From contig JAFZPZ010000008.1 in the NCBI GenBank assembly GCA_017552435.1, positions 1 through 52,872 of the forward strand: a DNA stretch of 52,872 bases. Direction: 5' to 3'. Made by a program: the position numbers and the translations under genes. Below are positions 1 through 7,181 of the stretch, in pieces. Source of the DNA: Bacteroidaceae bacterium. GTDB lineage: Bacteria > Bacteroidota > Bacteroidia > Bacteroidales > Bacteroidaceae. The stretch's first letter is position 1. Each line of letters starts with the position of its first letter. Under the pieces are notes generated by a model, which saw only the letters and a program-made list of their open reading frames with translations, had not been told where the DNA came from and did no database searches.

Positions 1-212
1 GCTACATCGGGTGGCCATTCCCGCTTGTAAAGTGAAGAGTTAAGAGTGAAGAATTTTAGGATTGGCTACGCCCTCCGGATGGCGGTTGCGACTCCCTGAA
101 TCGGCTCTTTTATCCTCTCTCTTTTACACTGCAATGTTACGACTTTTTTCTCAAATATGCAAGGATTTAGGCAATTATTTTTAAAGTTTTTCTTTAATAT
201 TTTTCGCGCACA

Positions 213-250
213 AATAACCTGCCCTTATTTGCGGATAAAGACAGGTTATT
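213..250. repeat. Inverted repeat downstream of the primase gene
   Basis: AATAACCTG (213-221) is matched by CAGGTTATT (242-250), a perfect 9-bp stem around a 20-nt loop. It lies 17 nt past the primase stop codon on the minus strand. It could act as a weak terminator, but no clean T run follows on that strand, so the role is unproven. Bases 1-212 hold no gene I can support. Confidence 0.4.
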
Positions 251-266
251 GGGCAATAAGGTTGGG

Positions 267-1157
267 TTATTTTATCTGAAGATAGTAGTCGCTGAAATCT
301 TTGCAACCTGGGGGCAACTGATGGCGCACCAACGAGGGCAGGACTTCTTTCAGCTGGAGGAAGAGGCGTTCGCCAGGGGCATCGTTGTCGGGGAACATGT
401 CAAATTTAATTGAACATTGAACATTGAGCATTGAGAGTTGCTCTGCGTCCTTGCGTTTCAGCAACGTGGCCGAGGGGATGGCGATGGCTTTGTGGCCGGA
501 GGAGAGCATGGCCCAGCAGTCGGAGCAGCCTTCGGTGATGAAGAGCGTTTCGCCAGGCTTCAGCAGGTTCAGCACAGGCAGGTTGTAGATGGAGCACTCA
601 GAGCCCTGAGGGAAGCGGAAACGGGGAGAGGGGTTGGGGGTGAGGCTTAGGTTCCGGTTCTGAATACCTATCAACTTGCCTTCGCGGTCATAATAGGGTA
701 TCTGGAGCCAGTTCACGCCCTGCCGGTCGCGCCAAGATGTCAAGCGGCACCAGCGGACGACCCGCTCGTCCAGCTTCCTTTCCTCGAAGAGAAACTTTCG
801 AGCAGCTTCACTTAACCATGGTCTTTCAAAATAACGGGCATAACGTAAAGAATCGAAGGGCTTTGCTGGCTTCGTCTCGCTTGGCTTATACTCGGTCAGG
901 ATTACGTTATTTTCATCAGCAAGCCAACGGCAAGCATCAAGGAAATCCTTCCCGAGCACTTTCATGGCGAGGCTTATCGTGTCTCCGTTTTCCCCACAGC
1001 TCCAGCACTTGAACTTGTTATTTCTGAAGGACAGGCTTGCGTGGTGATCGTCGTGAAACGGACAGAGGCACTTGTGGCGCTCGACCCGGAGCCCAAGTCG
1101 CTCCGCGACCCCCTCAATGGGAAGGTCGCGAAGCTTTTGCAGTTCTAGTCTATCCAT
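267..1157 (-). CDS. CHC2 zinc-finger / Toprim primase of a mobile element
   Basis: This is a DnaG-like primase, which would make RNA primers for replication of an integrated or extrachromosomal element. Seen: a CHC2 zinc finger with C32, H35, C51 and C54 in the usual CX2H...CX2C layout, then a Toprim fold with ITEG (Glu209) and the acidic pair in FPDNDAPG (Asp257, Asp259), which bind catalytic metal. At 296 aa it is much shorter than housekeeping DnaG and has no helicase-interaction domain, as is usual for Bacteroidales element primases. Two stretches look like repeat insertions read in frame: LTPNPSP (172-178), from a GC-rich palindrome, and SMLNVQCSI (242-250), from an AACATTG microrepeat just before the metal-binding Asp pair. 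The gene lies 3 nt after the DUF3987-like gene, so the two are probably one transcript. Confidence 0.82.
   Translation of the reverse strand: MDRLELQKLRDLPIEGVAERLGLRVERHKCLCPFHDDHHASLSFRNNKFKCWSCGENGDTISLAMKVLGKDFLDACRWLADENNVILTEYKPSETKPAKPFDSLRYARYFERPWLSEAARKFLFEERKLDERVVRWCRLTSWRDRQGVNWLQIPYYDREGKLIGIQNRNLSLTPNPSPRFRFPQGSECSIYNLPVLNLLKPGETLFITEGCSDCWAMLSSGHKAIAIPSATLLKRKDAEQLSMLNVQCSIKFDMFPDNDAPGERLFLQLKEVLPSLVRHQLPPGCKDFSDYYLQIK
623..645. repeat. GC-rich REP-like repeat, LTPxPSP type, in the primase gene
   Basis: A GGGGAGAGGGG...GGGGGTGAG block that reads LTPNPSP in the primase frame. The same signature recurs near 45522-45557 and 48781-48893. Confidence 0.6.
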
Positions 1158-1160
1158 AAC

Positions 1161-2480
1161 TTATGATTTACCCTTCAGATATTTCTCCGTCTTAGTGTAA
1201 AGCCCAGTCTGTGCTGAGTATTCAATGAGCCCCCTGGCACTCCAAACACTTAACTGCTTCTTTGTTGCAGCTCCAGTGGGCTTGCCAAGTTTTTCGCGGA
1301 GTGCGTCCAGTTGCTGTTCGCTGAAGACCTTTCCCTCCAGGGCATCAAGCATATTGGCGGGACCGGTCTTGGCAACATCTCTGGTACTTGTGTCGCCCTC
1401 CTTCAGCAAATCTCCCATCACCATCCACTTCGACCACAGGTCGTGCCAAACCAAGTATTCTACGGCGTCGGCCATTCCACGGCTCCAGTATTGCTCATTG
1501 AGAGCCCACATGATGCAGCCTGCTTTCCATGCTGAAATCAGACTTCTCTTTCCAAAACTCCACAGCGTATCGTTGTCCGTCAGGTCGGCAAACTCAGCCA
1601 GGTCGTCTGAGATATTTTGTATGAGTTTGTTCAAGGGCTTAATCACATAGCGGCCCTTGCAATTGGCAAGGCGTGATAAATACTCATCCATCTGCTGGTA
1701 GAAAGCCTCGTCGAGTTTGTTGCCCAAGCGAGGAATCCGCCCGGTACGGCTGCCACGAGGCTTGTAGCTGAACACCATTCTACCCAAGGTTCCGTCGTAC
1801 AGGTTGTGCTTGAAGAAATCTCTTGCTCGCACGGGTGTGGCCGATGCTGTGATATTAGTTCTGAGCAGGCAGATTCCACTAATACCATCAACTGTGGCCC
1901 GAAGTGCCGAGTATATCTCACGGTCATAAATCAGGCGGCACATCTCTGACACTTTCTTGTGGGAGCCACAAAGGGCATCGAGCTGCTCTATCTCTTTCAC
2001 ATCGATGAAGGTGGTGATTCCACCATTCTCCTGCGCCTTCATCTGGGCCTTAAGGTAACCGGGAAGTGTCGTATTGGCGGGGAGAATATGCAGCAAGGGA
2101 AACACCTCGTCAGGACGTTCTTTCGTCTGAGAGCGTTTCTTGTAGGTGCGTACATATTGGTTATACTTCTTCATCTCCGCCTCATCTTCCGCACGGTAGT
2201 CGCGGTTGGCACCTTCCACCATCAGTCCCAGTTGCCCCTTGTTGTCGGCGCTTTCGGCCACCTGTACGGCCTGCTGTCCGCACAACTCGAGCCACTGCCC
2301 GCTGGGGTATTGAAATTCAGCATCGCTGATGTGGGCACCCCAGATGGGGAACTCCATAGGGAAGAGCACCGGGTGCATGTCTTTACTTGTAGGGGAAAGC
2401 AGGAGGCGTGGTGCCTCAAGGCCACGTCCGAGATGTGGCATCTCGACCGGGCAAGTAGTTTTTGTGATATCGTAAATCAT
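1161..2480 (-). CDS. DUF3987-like replication protein of a mobile element
   Basis: This 439-aa protein is probably the partner of the adjacent primase in element replication. It resembles the C-terminal two thirds of DUF3987 proteins, common in Bacteroidales mobile elements, in the middle part reading NITASATP...LGRMVFSY (a sensor-like strand, then a region typical of these ATPase-like proteins) and in the following helical segment. I see no Walker A motif, so it is either a divergent or shortened family member, or the nucleotide-binding half is missing. The C-terminus (VWSARGLIEYS) looks like a small winged-helix element. The start is a good ATG followed by a helical N-terminus. The upstream side is the large palindrome at 2524-2690. 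The family call rests on reading resemblance only. Confidence 0.5.
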   Translation of the reverse strand: MIYDITKTTCPVEMPHLGRGLEAPRLLLSPTSKDMHPVLFPMEFPIWGAHISDAEFQYPSGQWLELCGQQAVQVAESADNKGQLGLMVEGANRDYRAEDEAEMKKYNQYVRTYKKRSQTKERPDEVFPLLHILPANTTLPGYLKAQMKAQENGGITTFIDVKEIEQLDALCGSHKKVSEMCRLIYDREIYSALRATVDGISGICLLRTNITASATPVRARDFFKHNLYDGTLGRMVFSYKPRGSRTGRIPRLGNKLDEAFYQQMDEYLSRLANCKGRYVIKPLNKLIQNISDDLAEFADLTDNDTLWSFGKRSLISAWKAGCIMWALNEQYWSRGMADAVEYLVWHDLWSKWMVMGDLLKEGDTSTRDVAKTGPANMLDALEGKVFSEQQLDALREKLGKPTGAATKKQLSVWSARGLIEYSAQTGLYTKTEKYLKGKS

Positions 2481-2523
2481 TTTCTTTTTGCTTTTTAGAG
2501 TAAAACATTTTTCTTTTCGGCTT

Positions 2524-2690
2524 CTTCAGTTCTTCAGTTCTTCAGTTGTTTCTCGAGAATGTACAATTCTCTTATTTTATCACATATCTATTTATAATAT
2601 ATTAATTATTAAATAGTTATAAATATAAATAGGGTAAATTAGAGAATGTGTAACTCTTAAAATCTAACTGAAGAATTGAAGTAACTGAAG
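2524..2690. repeat. Imperfect 167-bp palindrome, AT-rich centre
   Basis: Three copies of CTTCAGTT (2524-2547) face three inverted copies (AACTGAAG 2666-2673, AATTGAAG 2674-2681, AACTGAAG 2683-2690). Inside, ATTCTCTTATTTTA (2566-2579) mirrors TAAATTAGAGAAT (2635-2647) and TATTTATAA (2589-2597) mirrors TTATAAATA (2617-2625). All pairs share an axis near 2607, so the block could extrude as a cruciform or fold as a long hairpin in single-stranded DNA. It fills most of the gap between the DUF3987-like gene and the next upstream gene. Confidence 0.75.
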
Positions 2691-2712
2691 TAGCGTTCTA
2701 TTCTCTTCGCGG

Positions 2713-3054
2713 CTAATCCTTCTCTACAAGGCCTTTCAGTGCTCCCAGAAGTTCGCGATACACATTGAAGGCATAATGCTCGACGCTCGTGTCTGCTGGC
2801 ATCGGCCTGAAGTTCGGGTGAAGCGAGCCGTCCTCCCAGCGGGTGATGGTGATGTACTTTCCCTTAAAGAGCTGAGGGTTGCGTTTGGCCGTCGTGGGCT
2901 GCGTCTCGACGAACGTGAAGTGTTCCCTGCCGTCGTGCGTGAGCACGCCCGTGTAATCCTTGTTGTTTTTTGCCCTGCGGTCGCTTCTCAGAATGGTTTT
3001 CAAGTCGACGCAAAGCTCAGTGTTGGTGTTGAAAATTGATTTTTTGGTATACAT
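2713..3054 (-). CDS. Small unknown protein of the mobile element
   Basis: I do not recognise this 113-aa protein. The open frame runs further upstream, but the ATG at 3054 is preferred: GGAAAGAA lies just before it, and the longer N-terminus is built from GC-skewed noncoding sequence. The protein is mixed alpha/beta and charged: an N-terminal segment with DLKTILRSDRR, a strand pair around EHFTFVE and YITITRWED, and a C-terminal helix (YAFNVYRELLGALKGL). No signal peptide or membrane segment is visible. It lies between the S24 gene and the replication genes of the same orientation, so a role in DNA binding or element maintenance is a guess from context only. Confidence 0.6.
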   Translation of the reverse strand: MYTKKSIFNTNTELCVDLKTILRSDRRAKNNKDYTGVLTHDGREHFTFVETQPTTAKRNPQLFKGKYITITRWEDGSLHPNFRPMPADTSVEHYAFNVYRELLGALKGLVEKD

Positions 3055-3184
3055 TATTATAATTCTTTCCGGAATACCCCCGGTCTCACACGAGGGCCCC
3101 TCCGCACAACCAGGGAAGTGAGACAGGCCTACGGTCCAACGCTTGACCATTTTCCCCGTTGTTTGGTAGTGCAAAGGTACGGCA

Positions 3185-3219
3185 TAAAAAACACCCGGCG
3201 AAGAAAAACTTCGTCGGGT
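3185..3219 (-). terminator. Rho-independent terminator after the S24 gene
   Basis: Read on the minus strand, ACCCGACGAAG and CTTCGCCGGGT pair (one G-T wobble) around a TTTTT loop, followed by GTTTTTT. It ends the S24-gene transcript about 110 nt after the stop codon. Confidence 0.8.
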
Positions 3220-3331
3220 GGGAGTTGGTGGGAGTTTTGGTGGGAGTTTCCGCCTTTTCCCCTATTTCGGTGGGAGTTTTTGCCTTTTCGGTGGGAGTTG
3301 GTGGGAGTTTTTGCCTTTTTCGGTGGGAGTT
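3217..3331. repeat. Seven-copy GGTGGGAGTT decanucleotide array
   Basis: Exact copies of GGTGGGAGTT start at 3217, 3227, 3239, 3269, 3290, 3300 and 3322. They are separated by 0-20 nt, partly by a TTTGCCTTTT-like spacer. The last copy overlaps the stop codon of the S24 gene, so the array lies wholly in that gene's 3' untranslated region, before the terminator. Confidence 0.85.
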
Positions 3332-4193
3332 ATCCCTCTCCACCCAGCAGTCGTCCCATCTGAAGGGCGATACTCAGATAGTCCCTGTATCTGTAACCTG
3401 TTACGGGCGCATTGTCTTCATTCCACATTGAAACGCGCTTAGCAAAACTCAGTACAGCCATACGGCCTACCTCCTTGTAATTGGGAAGATGTTCGTGCGC
3501 GGGCAAGAGGTTTTTTACGCGTTCGCAGAACTGCTGGACGGCACTATCGGCTATCACGTTATAGTCCACCATCGCCCTGAAGACGGCATACCACTGGCGG
3601 GCGTGCTTCACCTCGTCGCCCATCCGCATGATGCACAAATCCACCTTCTCGTCGCTCAGGCGCAAGGCCTGACGCTGCTTGTTCTTGGTGCGACGGATGC
3701 TCTGCAACAACTCGCGGGAGGGAGCTTTCACATTCGCTTTCTCAATCCCTACCACAATACCGAGAAACCTCACGTCCATCTCTTCTGTCAGGAGAATTGC
3801 GTCGTATTTCTCGTTTCTCGGCACAAGCCACTGGTTGCCGTCCTCGTCGGTATAGAGCGTCTTGATCAGAGCCGCCCCATCGACTACAGCTAACACATCG
3901 TCGCCATCGTGGACAGCCGTTCCGAAGCGGATTCTCAACTCGTCGCCAGGCTCGTAGCCAGCCTCCAGCATCGAGTCGCCGATAGCGTGGACAAACATCT
4001 CAGGATGTGGGCCCACAAGCGATTTCGGCACAAGATAGTAATCGTCTATGCACTCGTCGTTCAGGTTCTCAGGGAAGCCGCACGGCACACCCGAAAGGCT
4101 CACAGGCACCGGCGTATCGCACAGCTCGTATCTCACCCCCGCCTCATTCAGCAGGGCAAAGATTTCTTTAAGTTCTTCCTTTCTCATGTTCAT
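3330..4193 (-). CDS. LexA/UmuD-like S24 family peptidase (phage/element repressor type)
   Basis: A 287-aa protein with an S24 self-cleaving peptidase domain. Seen: a cleavage-site-like PCGFP (Cys38-Gly39), as in UmuD-type proteins, the nucleophile Ser74 in GDSM, and the general-base Lys111 in ALIKTLY. There is no recognisable helix-turn-helix in the 30 residues before the cleavage site. A C-terminal helical extension (about 160-287), rich in Arg and Trp, may carry DNA or partner binding. In this family RecA-stimulated autocleavage links DNA damage to release of an element. Here that is inference. An AAATAT-AGTA-ATATTT inverted repeat overlaps the promoter and suggests autoregulation. A second in-frame ATG lies two codons in. 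Confidence 0.75.
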   Translation of the reverse strand: MNMRKEELKEIFALLNEAGVRYELCDTPVPVSLSGVPCGFPENLNDECIDDYYLVPKSLVGPHPEMFVHAIGDSMLEAGYEPGDELRIRFGTAVHDGDDVLAVVDGAALIKTLYTDEDGNQWLVPRNEKYDAILLTEEMDVRFLGIVVGIEKANVKAPSRELLQSIRRTKNKQRQALRLSDEKVDLCIMRMGDEVKHARQWYAVFRAMVDYNVIADSAVQQFCERVKNLLPAHEHLPNYKEVGRMAVLSFAKRVSMWNEDNAPVTGYRYRDYLSIALQMGRLLGGEG

Positions 4194-4205
4194 TTCTTAA
4201 GCCTG

Positions 4206-4222
4206 CAAATATAGTAATATTT
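4206..4222 (-). promoter_or_regulatory. Promoter -7 box with overlapping operator for the S24 gene
   Basis: On the minus strand TATATTTG (4213-4206) fits the Bacteroidetes -7 box TAnnTTTG, 13 nt upstream of the ATG. A perfect 6-bp inverted repeat with a 4-nt spacer (4207-4222) covers it, the expected position for a repressor site. Confidence 0.6.
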
Positions 4223-4264
4223 CTGGGAAATTTAATCACCGAAGCAAAAATGATATAAATCTTT

Positions 4265-4294
4265 TTGAGCTTTAGCCGCTTTTTCGTAACTTTG
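4265..4294 (+). promoter_or_regulatory. Bacteroidetes-type promoter (plus strand)
   Basis: TTG at 4265-4267 and TAACTTTG at 4287-4294 are 19 nt apart, a full consensus pair. It drives transcription rightward into the KilA-N remnant and the AT-rich module. Together with the S24 promoter it forms a divergent control region. Confidence 0.65.
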
Positions 4295-4383
4295 CAAGGC
4301 AAATAAAAAATATTCCTTCCAATAAATAAAGTAAAAAACGGAAAAAGATATAGCAAAACGAAAATATAATAACTCTAAAAGAT

Positions 4384-4473
4384 GTGAATATTCGCACCAT
4401 AAAAGTTGATGGCAAGGATTATCTTTGTTTAACTGACATTGCCGGCACCCAATCCTACCACTTGGTGGAGTGA
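4384..4473 (+). pseudogene. KilA-N/Bro-N-like N-terminal remnant
   Basis: The frame reads NIRTIKVDGKDYLCLTDIA and stops 10 codons later at TGA (4471-4473). The DYLCLTDIA pattern is what one sees at the start of KilA-N and related phage or element DNA-binding proteins, which normally continue for over 200 residues. It can be read upstream through ITLKDV, but no ATG start remains. I take it as the stub of a decayed or deleted gene behind the promoter at 4265. The family call rests on one short motif. Confidence 0.4.
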
Positions 4474-4499
4474 TATTATCACCCTAAAATAACATAACT

Positions 4500-4606
4500 A
4501 TGGAAATAATGGAGTATGTAACATTATTAAAAACAATTTTCACAATGATTGAGAAATACCACTATAGAATTATTATTCTATTCTTGCTTTATTTTTTTGC
4601 ATTGAT
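4500..4606 (+). other. Out-of-frame signal peptide of the downstream gene
   Basis: From ATG 4500 (or ATG 4545) a different frame encodes a basic then strongly hydrophobic stretch, EKYHYRIIILFLLYFF. At the run of seven Ts (4592-4598) it would continue into CIDVYGQES of the next gene if one T were added. So the intact gene probably begins here, and a one-base deletion in the T run (real or a sequencing error) splits it. Confidence 0.6.
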
Positions 4607-5074
4607 GTGTATGGCCAAGAATCCAAAACCTATACAAGTGAAAAAGCGCATTTCTCTCTAGAATATCCATCTACATTTCATACTATTCCTATTGATAATG
4701 CTCCTCACATGTTGCTGCATATAGGGAACAACAAGGAAGAAGAGTACGTAATATCTTTTTGGGAGTACGATATAGATAAATCATATGACATATGGCATCC
4801 TCTCTTTTTTCAAGAAGTGGAGACAAATGCAAAAAAAATACCAGATTCAAAATTAATATCTTGTAGTAAAATTAATATAAAGCTTAATGGTAAAACTATG
4901 AGGGCTGCAGAGATGATTCATTTTAGGGATGATGGGAAAAAGAAAAAATATATTGTCACATACCAAACAATTTGGAGAGGGAACTTAATTCAAATAATGT
5001 ATATTAGTAAAGGTGATTTTGCATCTATGGCTACTAAAGGACATGTTTTGTTTAAATCTTTTCATCTTAAATAA
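4607..5074 (+). CDS. Secreted PsbP/DUF1795-like protein, start disrupted by a frameshift
   Basis: The frame is open from GTG 4607 for 155 aa, but it then lacks a proper signal peptide; the missing one lies one frame away upstream. The mature part begins YTSEKAHFSLEYPSTF, the pattern seen at the start of small bacterial PsbP-like and DUF1795-like periplasmic proteins, and ends with alternating strands and a final LFKSFHL helix-strand, as in that fold. That assignment is by appearance only. The base composition is far more AT-rich than the flanking core genes. The stop codon overlaps the ATG of the 553-aa membrane protein (TAATG), so the two should be translated together and probably act together at the envelope. 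Confidence 0.6.
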   Translation: MYGQESKTYTSEKAHFSLEYPSTFHTIPIDNAPHMLLHIGNNKEEEYVISFWEYDIDKSYDIWHPLFFQEVETNAKKIPDSKLISCSKINIKLNGKTMRAAEMIHFRDDGKKKKYIVTYQTIWRGNLIQIMYISKGDFASMATKGHVLFKSFHLK

Positions 5075-6735
5075 TGCTAGATATGAAAAAAGTACTCTTT
5101 TATTTATTATTATTAGTTGGCTTTTTTATTATCTTTGGATTTGATATTTACATTATTGTCTTATATGATTTAGATCTCCTATATGCGATACCGTTAGGAT
5201 TTGTATTTGTTATTACATTATTTAGGTTATATCGGATTTTTATCAAATCTATTATGTATTCAAATTCCAATTCACAAATACTATCAACTAACAAAAATGA
5301 AATAAGTGAGTGCTCATTATTGCACAAAACAAATTGCAAATATAGACGGGTGCACATACTTATTTTAATATTATCTTACATTTCTTCAATTATATTTTTA
5401 TGTTTAAGCATTTATGTTCTTAAACAAGATAATCCGAGAAGGGTAAAATATTTAAAATTGGAAAAAGAATTCAAATATGAATCTCAAGCTAATTTTTATA
5501 TAAGACCCTCAAAACTTTTAAGGGATACAGTCCATATTGAACCAGAGGGTAGCTTAGGTAACTCATTTGGCACTTTTTTATATGCTATAAAAGGTAAGGA
5601 GAGAGATAATTACCATTACAAGAATTATCCTTATGGATGGATAGATATTCCTTATAATTACATTGAAAATCTTTCTATTTATAAAATAGGTATTTCAGGC
5701 ATTAAAGATGTTGACTCTATAAGTAAGCAATGTAAAAATATTATAGAGAATTATTTAGATTCGCTTGATCTAAAATATGAAAAAATAAAGAAAAACAGTT
5801 ATCGGATACTCTATTCACCATATAATGGATATAAAACATTAAAAACTATAATTATAGACAATGGGCATATCTATGAATTAACATCAAATTGGAATTATAA
5901 AGTTATTTCTAAATTGATTTATGCCCAAAATAATATTGATTATGGAATGTGTAATCTTCACGATTCTCTCTATAAAAATATTATAACTACAAGGATGGGT
6001 GAATATATCTCTAAAGTCAACAATAGAATTATTGCATGTATTTTATTATTCTTGATATCATTCAGCATTTATATATTTGATTGTTCTAGGTTTTACAAAT
6101 TAACGGGCAATAAAATAAAACATAATAAAATGTGGATTTATGTTATATTTCTCACTGTCATAAATTTATTTGTTATAGGTGCACAATTTTCATCAATTTA
6201 TTTTAATAAAATTAATAGCGACAAATTTACTTTATCGTATTTGTATCTTTTCGCATCATCATTATTAATAATGAATATGCCAATGCTTGCAATTATAAGT
6301 ATTAAAATGCGAAATCATAATTACGATTATATGCTTTTGGGCAGTATAAGGAATTATTTGACGAACAGAACACAGAGCATAACAGAATATAAGTCAATAA
6401 TTTCCTTGGAAGTATATCCGTTTTTTATATTGGGAAATTTTCCGTTGGGAATACTATTATTACCATTATGGATTCCTTACATTATTATTCAAATTTCCTT
6501 GTTAGAATTAAGAAGATGGGTAAATTGGCTATATGCTGATGAACATTTTGAAAATGAAAATAAAAAATCAAATAAAAGAAATGTAAATACAGCAATTATT
6601 GCCTTATTTTTATTTATAATATTTATTGTTATCACTTTGATTATGGGATGGGCATATGATTTTTTAAGTCATCTGAATCTATTAGAGTTGCAGAAAAAAG
6701 TATATAGTGTAGATGGTTTAGGTTGGATAAAATAG
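5074..6735 (+). CDS. Multi-pass membrane protein of unknown function
   Basis: I do not recognise this 553-aa protein. Hydrophobic segments lie at about 5-30, 36-55, 93-113, 318-336, 352-374, 384-410, 444-475 and 506-530. Between the third and fourth is a polar domain of roughly 200 residues (about 115-315), rich in Tyr, Asn and Lys, which is probably outside the cytoplasm. The loop before the last segment is basic. The gene overlaps the preceding one by one base (TAATG), implying coupled translation. It is extremely AT-rich with Ile, Asn, Lys and Tyr dominating, unlike genes from 7500 on, which indicates horizontal acquisition. A toxin-, immunity- or transport-related role is possible, but nothing in the sequence decides it. 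Confidence 0.75.
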   Translation: MLDMKKVLFYLLLLVGFFIIFGFDIYIIVLYDLDLLYAIPLGFVFVITLFRLYRIFIKSIMYSNSNSQILSTNKNEISECSLLHKTNCKYRRVHILILILSYISSIIFLCLSIYVLKQDNPRRVKYLKLEKEFKYESQANFYIRPSKLLRDTVHIEPEGSLGNSFGTFLYAIKGKERDNYHYKNYPYGWIDIPYNYIENLSIYKIGISGIKDVDSISKQCKNIIENYLDSLDLKYEKIKKNSYRILYSPYNGYKTLKTIIIDNGHIYELTSNWNYKVISKLIYAQNNIDYGMCNLHDSLYKNIITTRMGEYISKVNNRIIACILLFLISFSIYIFDCSRFYKLTGNKIKHNKMWIYVIFLTVINLFVIGAQFSSIYFNKINSDKFTLSYLYLFASSLLIMNMPMLAIISIKMRNHNYDYMLLGSIRNYLTNRTQSITEYKSIISLEVYPFFILGNFPLGILLLPLWIPYIIIQISLLELRRWVNWLYADEHFENENKKSNKRNVNTAIIALFLFIIFIVITLIMGWAYDFLSHLNLLELQKKVYSVDGLGWIK

Positions 6736-7095
6736 AATTTAGATATACATAATCTGTCCACCAAACTTTTACATCACTCCACCCATATCAACCATTCCTC
6801 CAGAGTACTCACTTTGGGGGAATTTTTCACATCCAATGTTCCGCGACTACAATCGCACCTTGACTTTCCTTTCAGCCGTCGACCGTTGGCTCTTGCGCTC
6901 CGTAGGTCTTCGGCTGAAGCCTCAGACGGCAAAACCGGACGTCTCAGGCACAGGCGGAAGTTTCTAAAGAATCCAAGAACGAGTAGAAAGGTCTTGATAA
7001 AGTAAAACTCATTGATAATAACCACGCATCCCTGCTGCGGAAAAACAAATCCACAGTGGGGATGTTTCTTTTTTGCCTCGAACAGAAAGAAAATT
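6736..7095. other. Gap without a supportable gene
   Basis: This stretch joins the AT-rich island to the chromosomal backbone. It includes a GC-rich block at about 6838-6960 that contrasts with its AT-rich neighbours. The short frames on both strands are Arg/Ser/Leu-rich and look noncoding. Confidence 0.5.
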
Positions 7096-7136
7096 GTTCG
7101 CAAATTGCGAACTTCAATAAAAAATCACTAATTTTG
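7096..7136 (+). promoter_or_regulatory. Promoter and 17-bp palindromic operator of the antitoxin gene
   Basis: GTTCGCAAATTGCGAAC (7096-7112) is a perfect inverted repeat around a central A. It overlaps the -33 TTG (7105-7107) of a promoter whose -7 box is TAATTTTG (7129-7136). Binding there would block RNA polymerase, the usual autoregulation of HigA-type proteins. Confidence 0.75.
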
Positions 7137-7181
7137 CCACAGAAATGCATTATGGTACACTTAGAAGGAATAGATGACAGG

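Noticed and set aside
3086-3343. An 85-aa Thr/Pro/Lys repeat protein
   Set aside because: The frame is produced by the decanucleotide array and lies between a stop codon and a terminator.
6838-6960. End of an insertion-sequence transposase
   Set aside because: The GC-rich block stands out, but neither strand shows a transposase motif or terminal inverted repeats.
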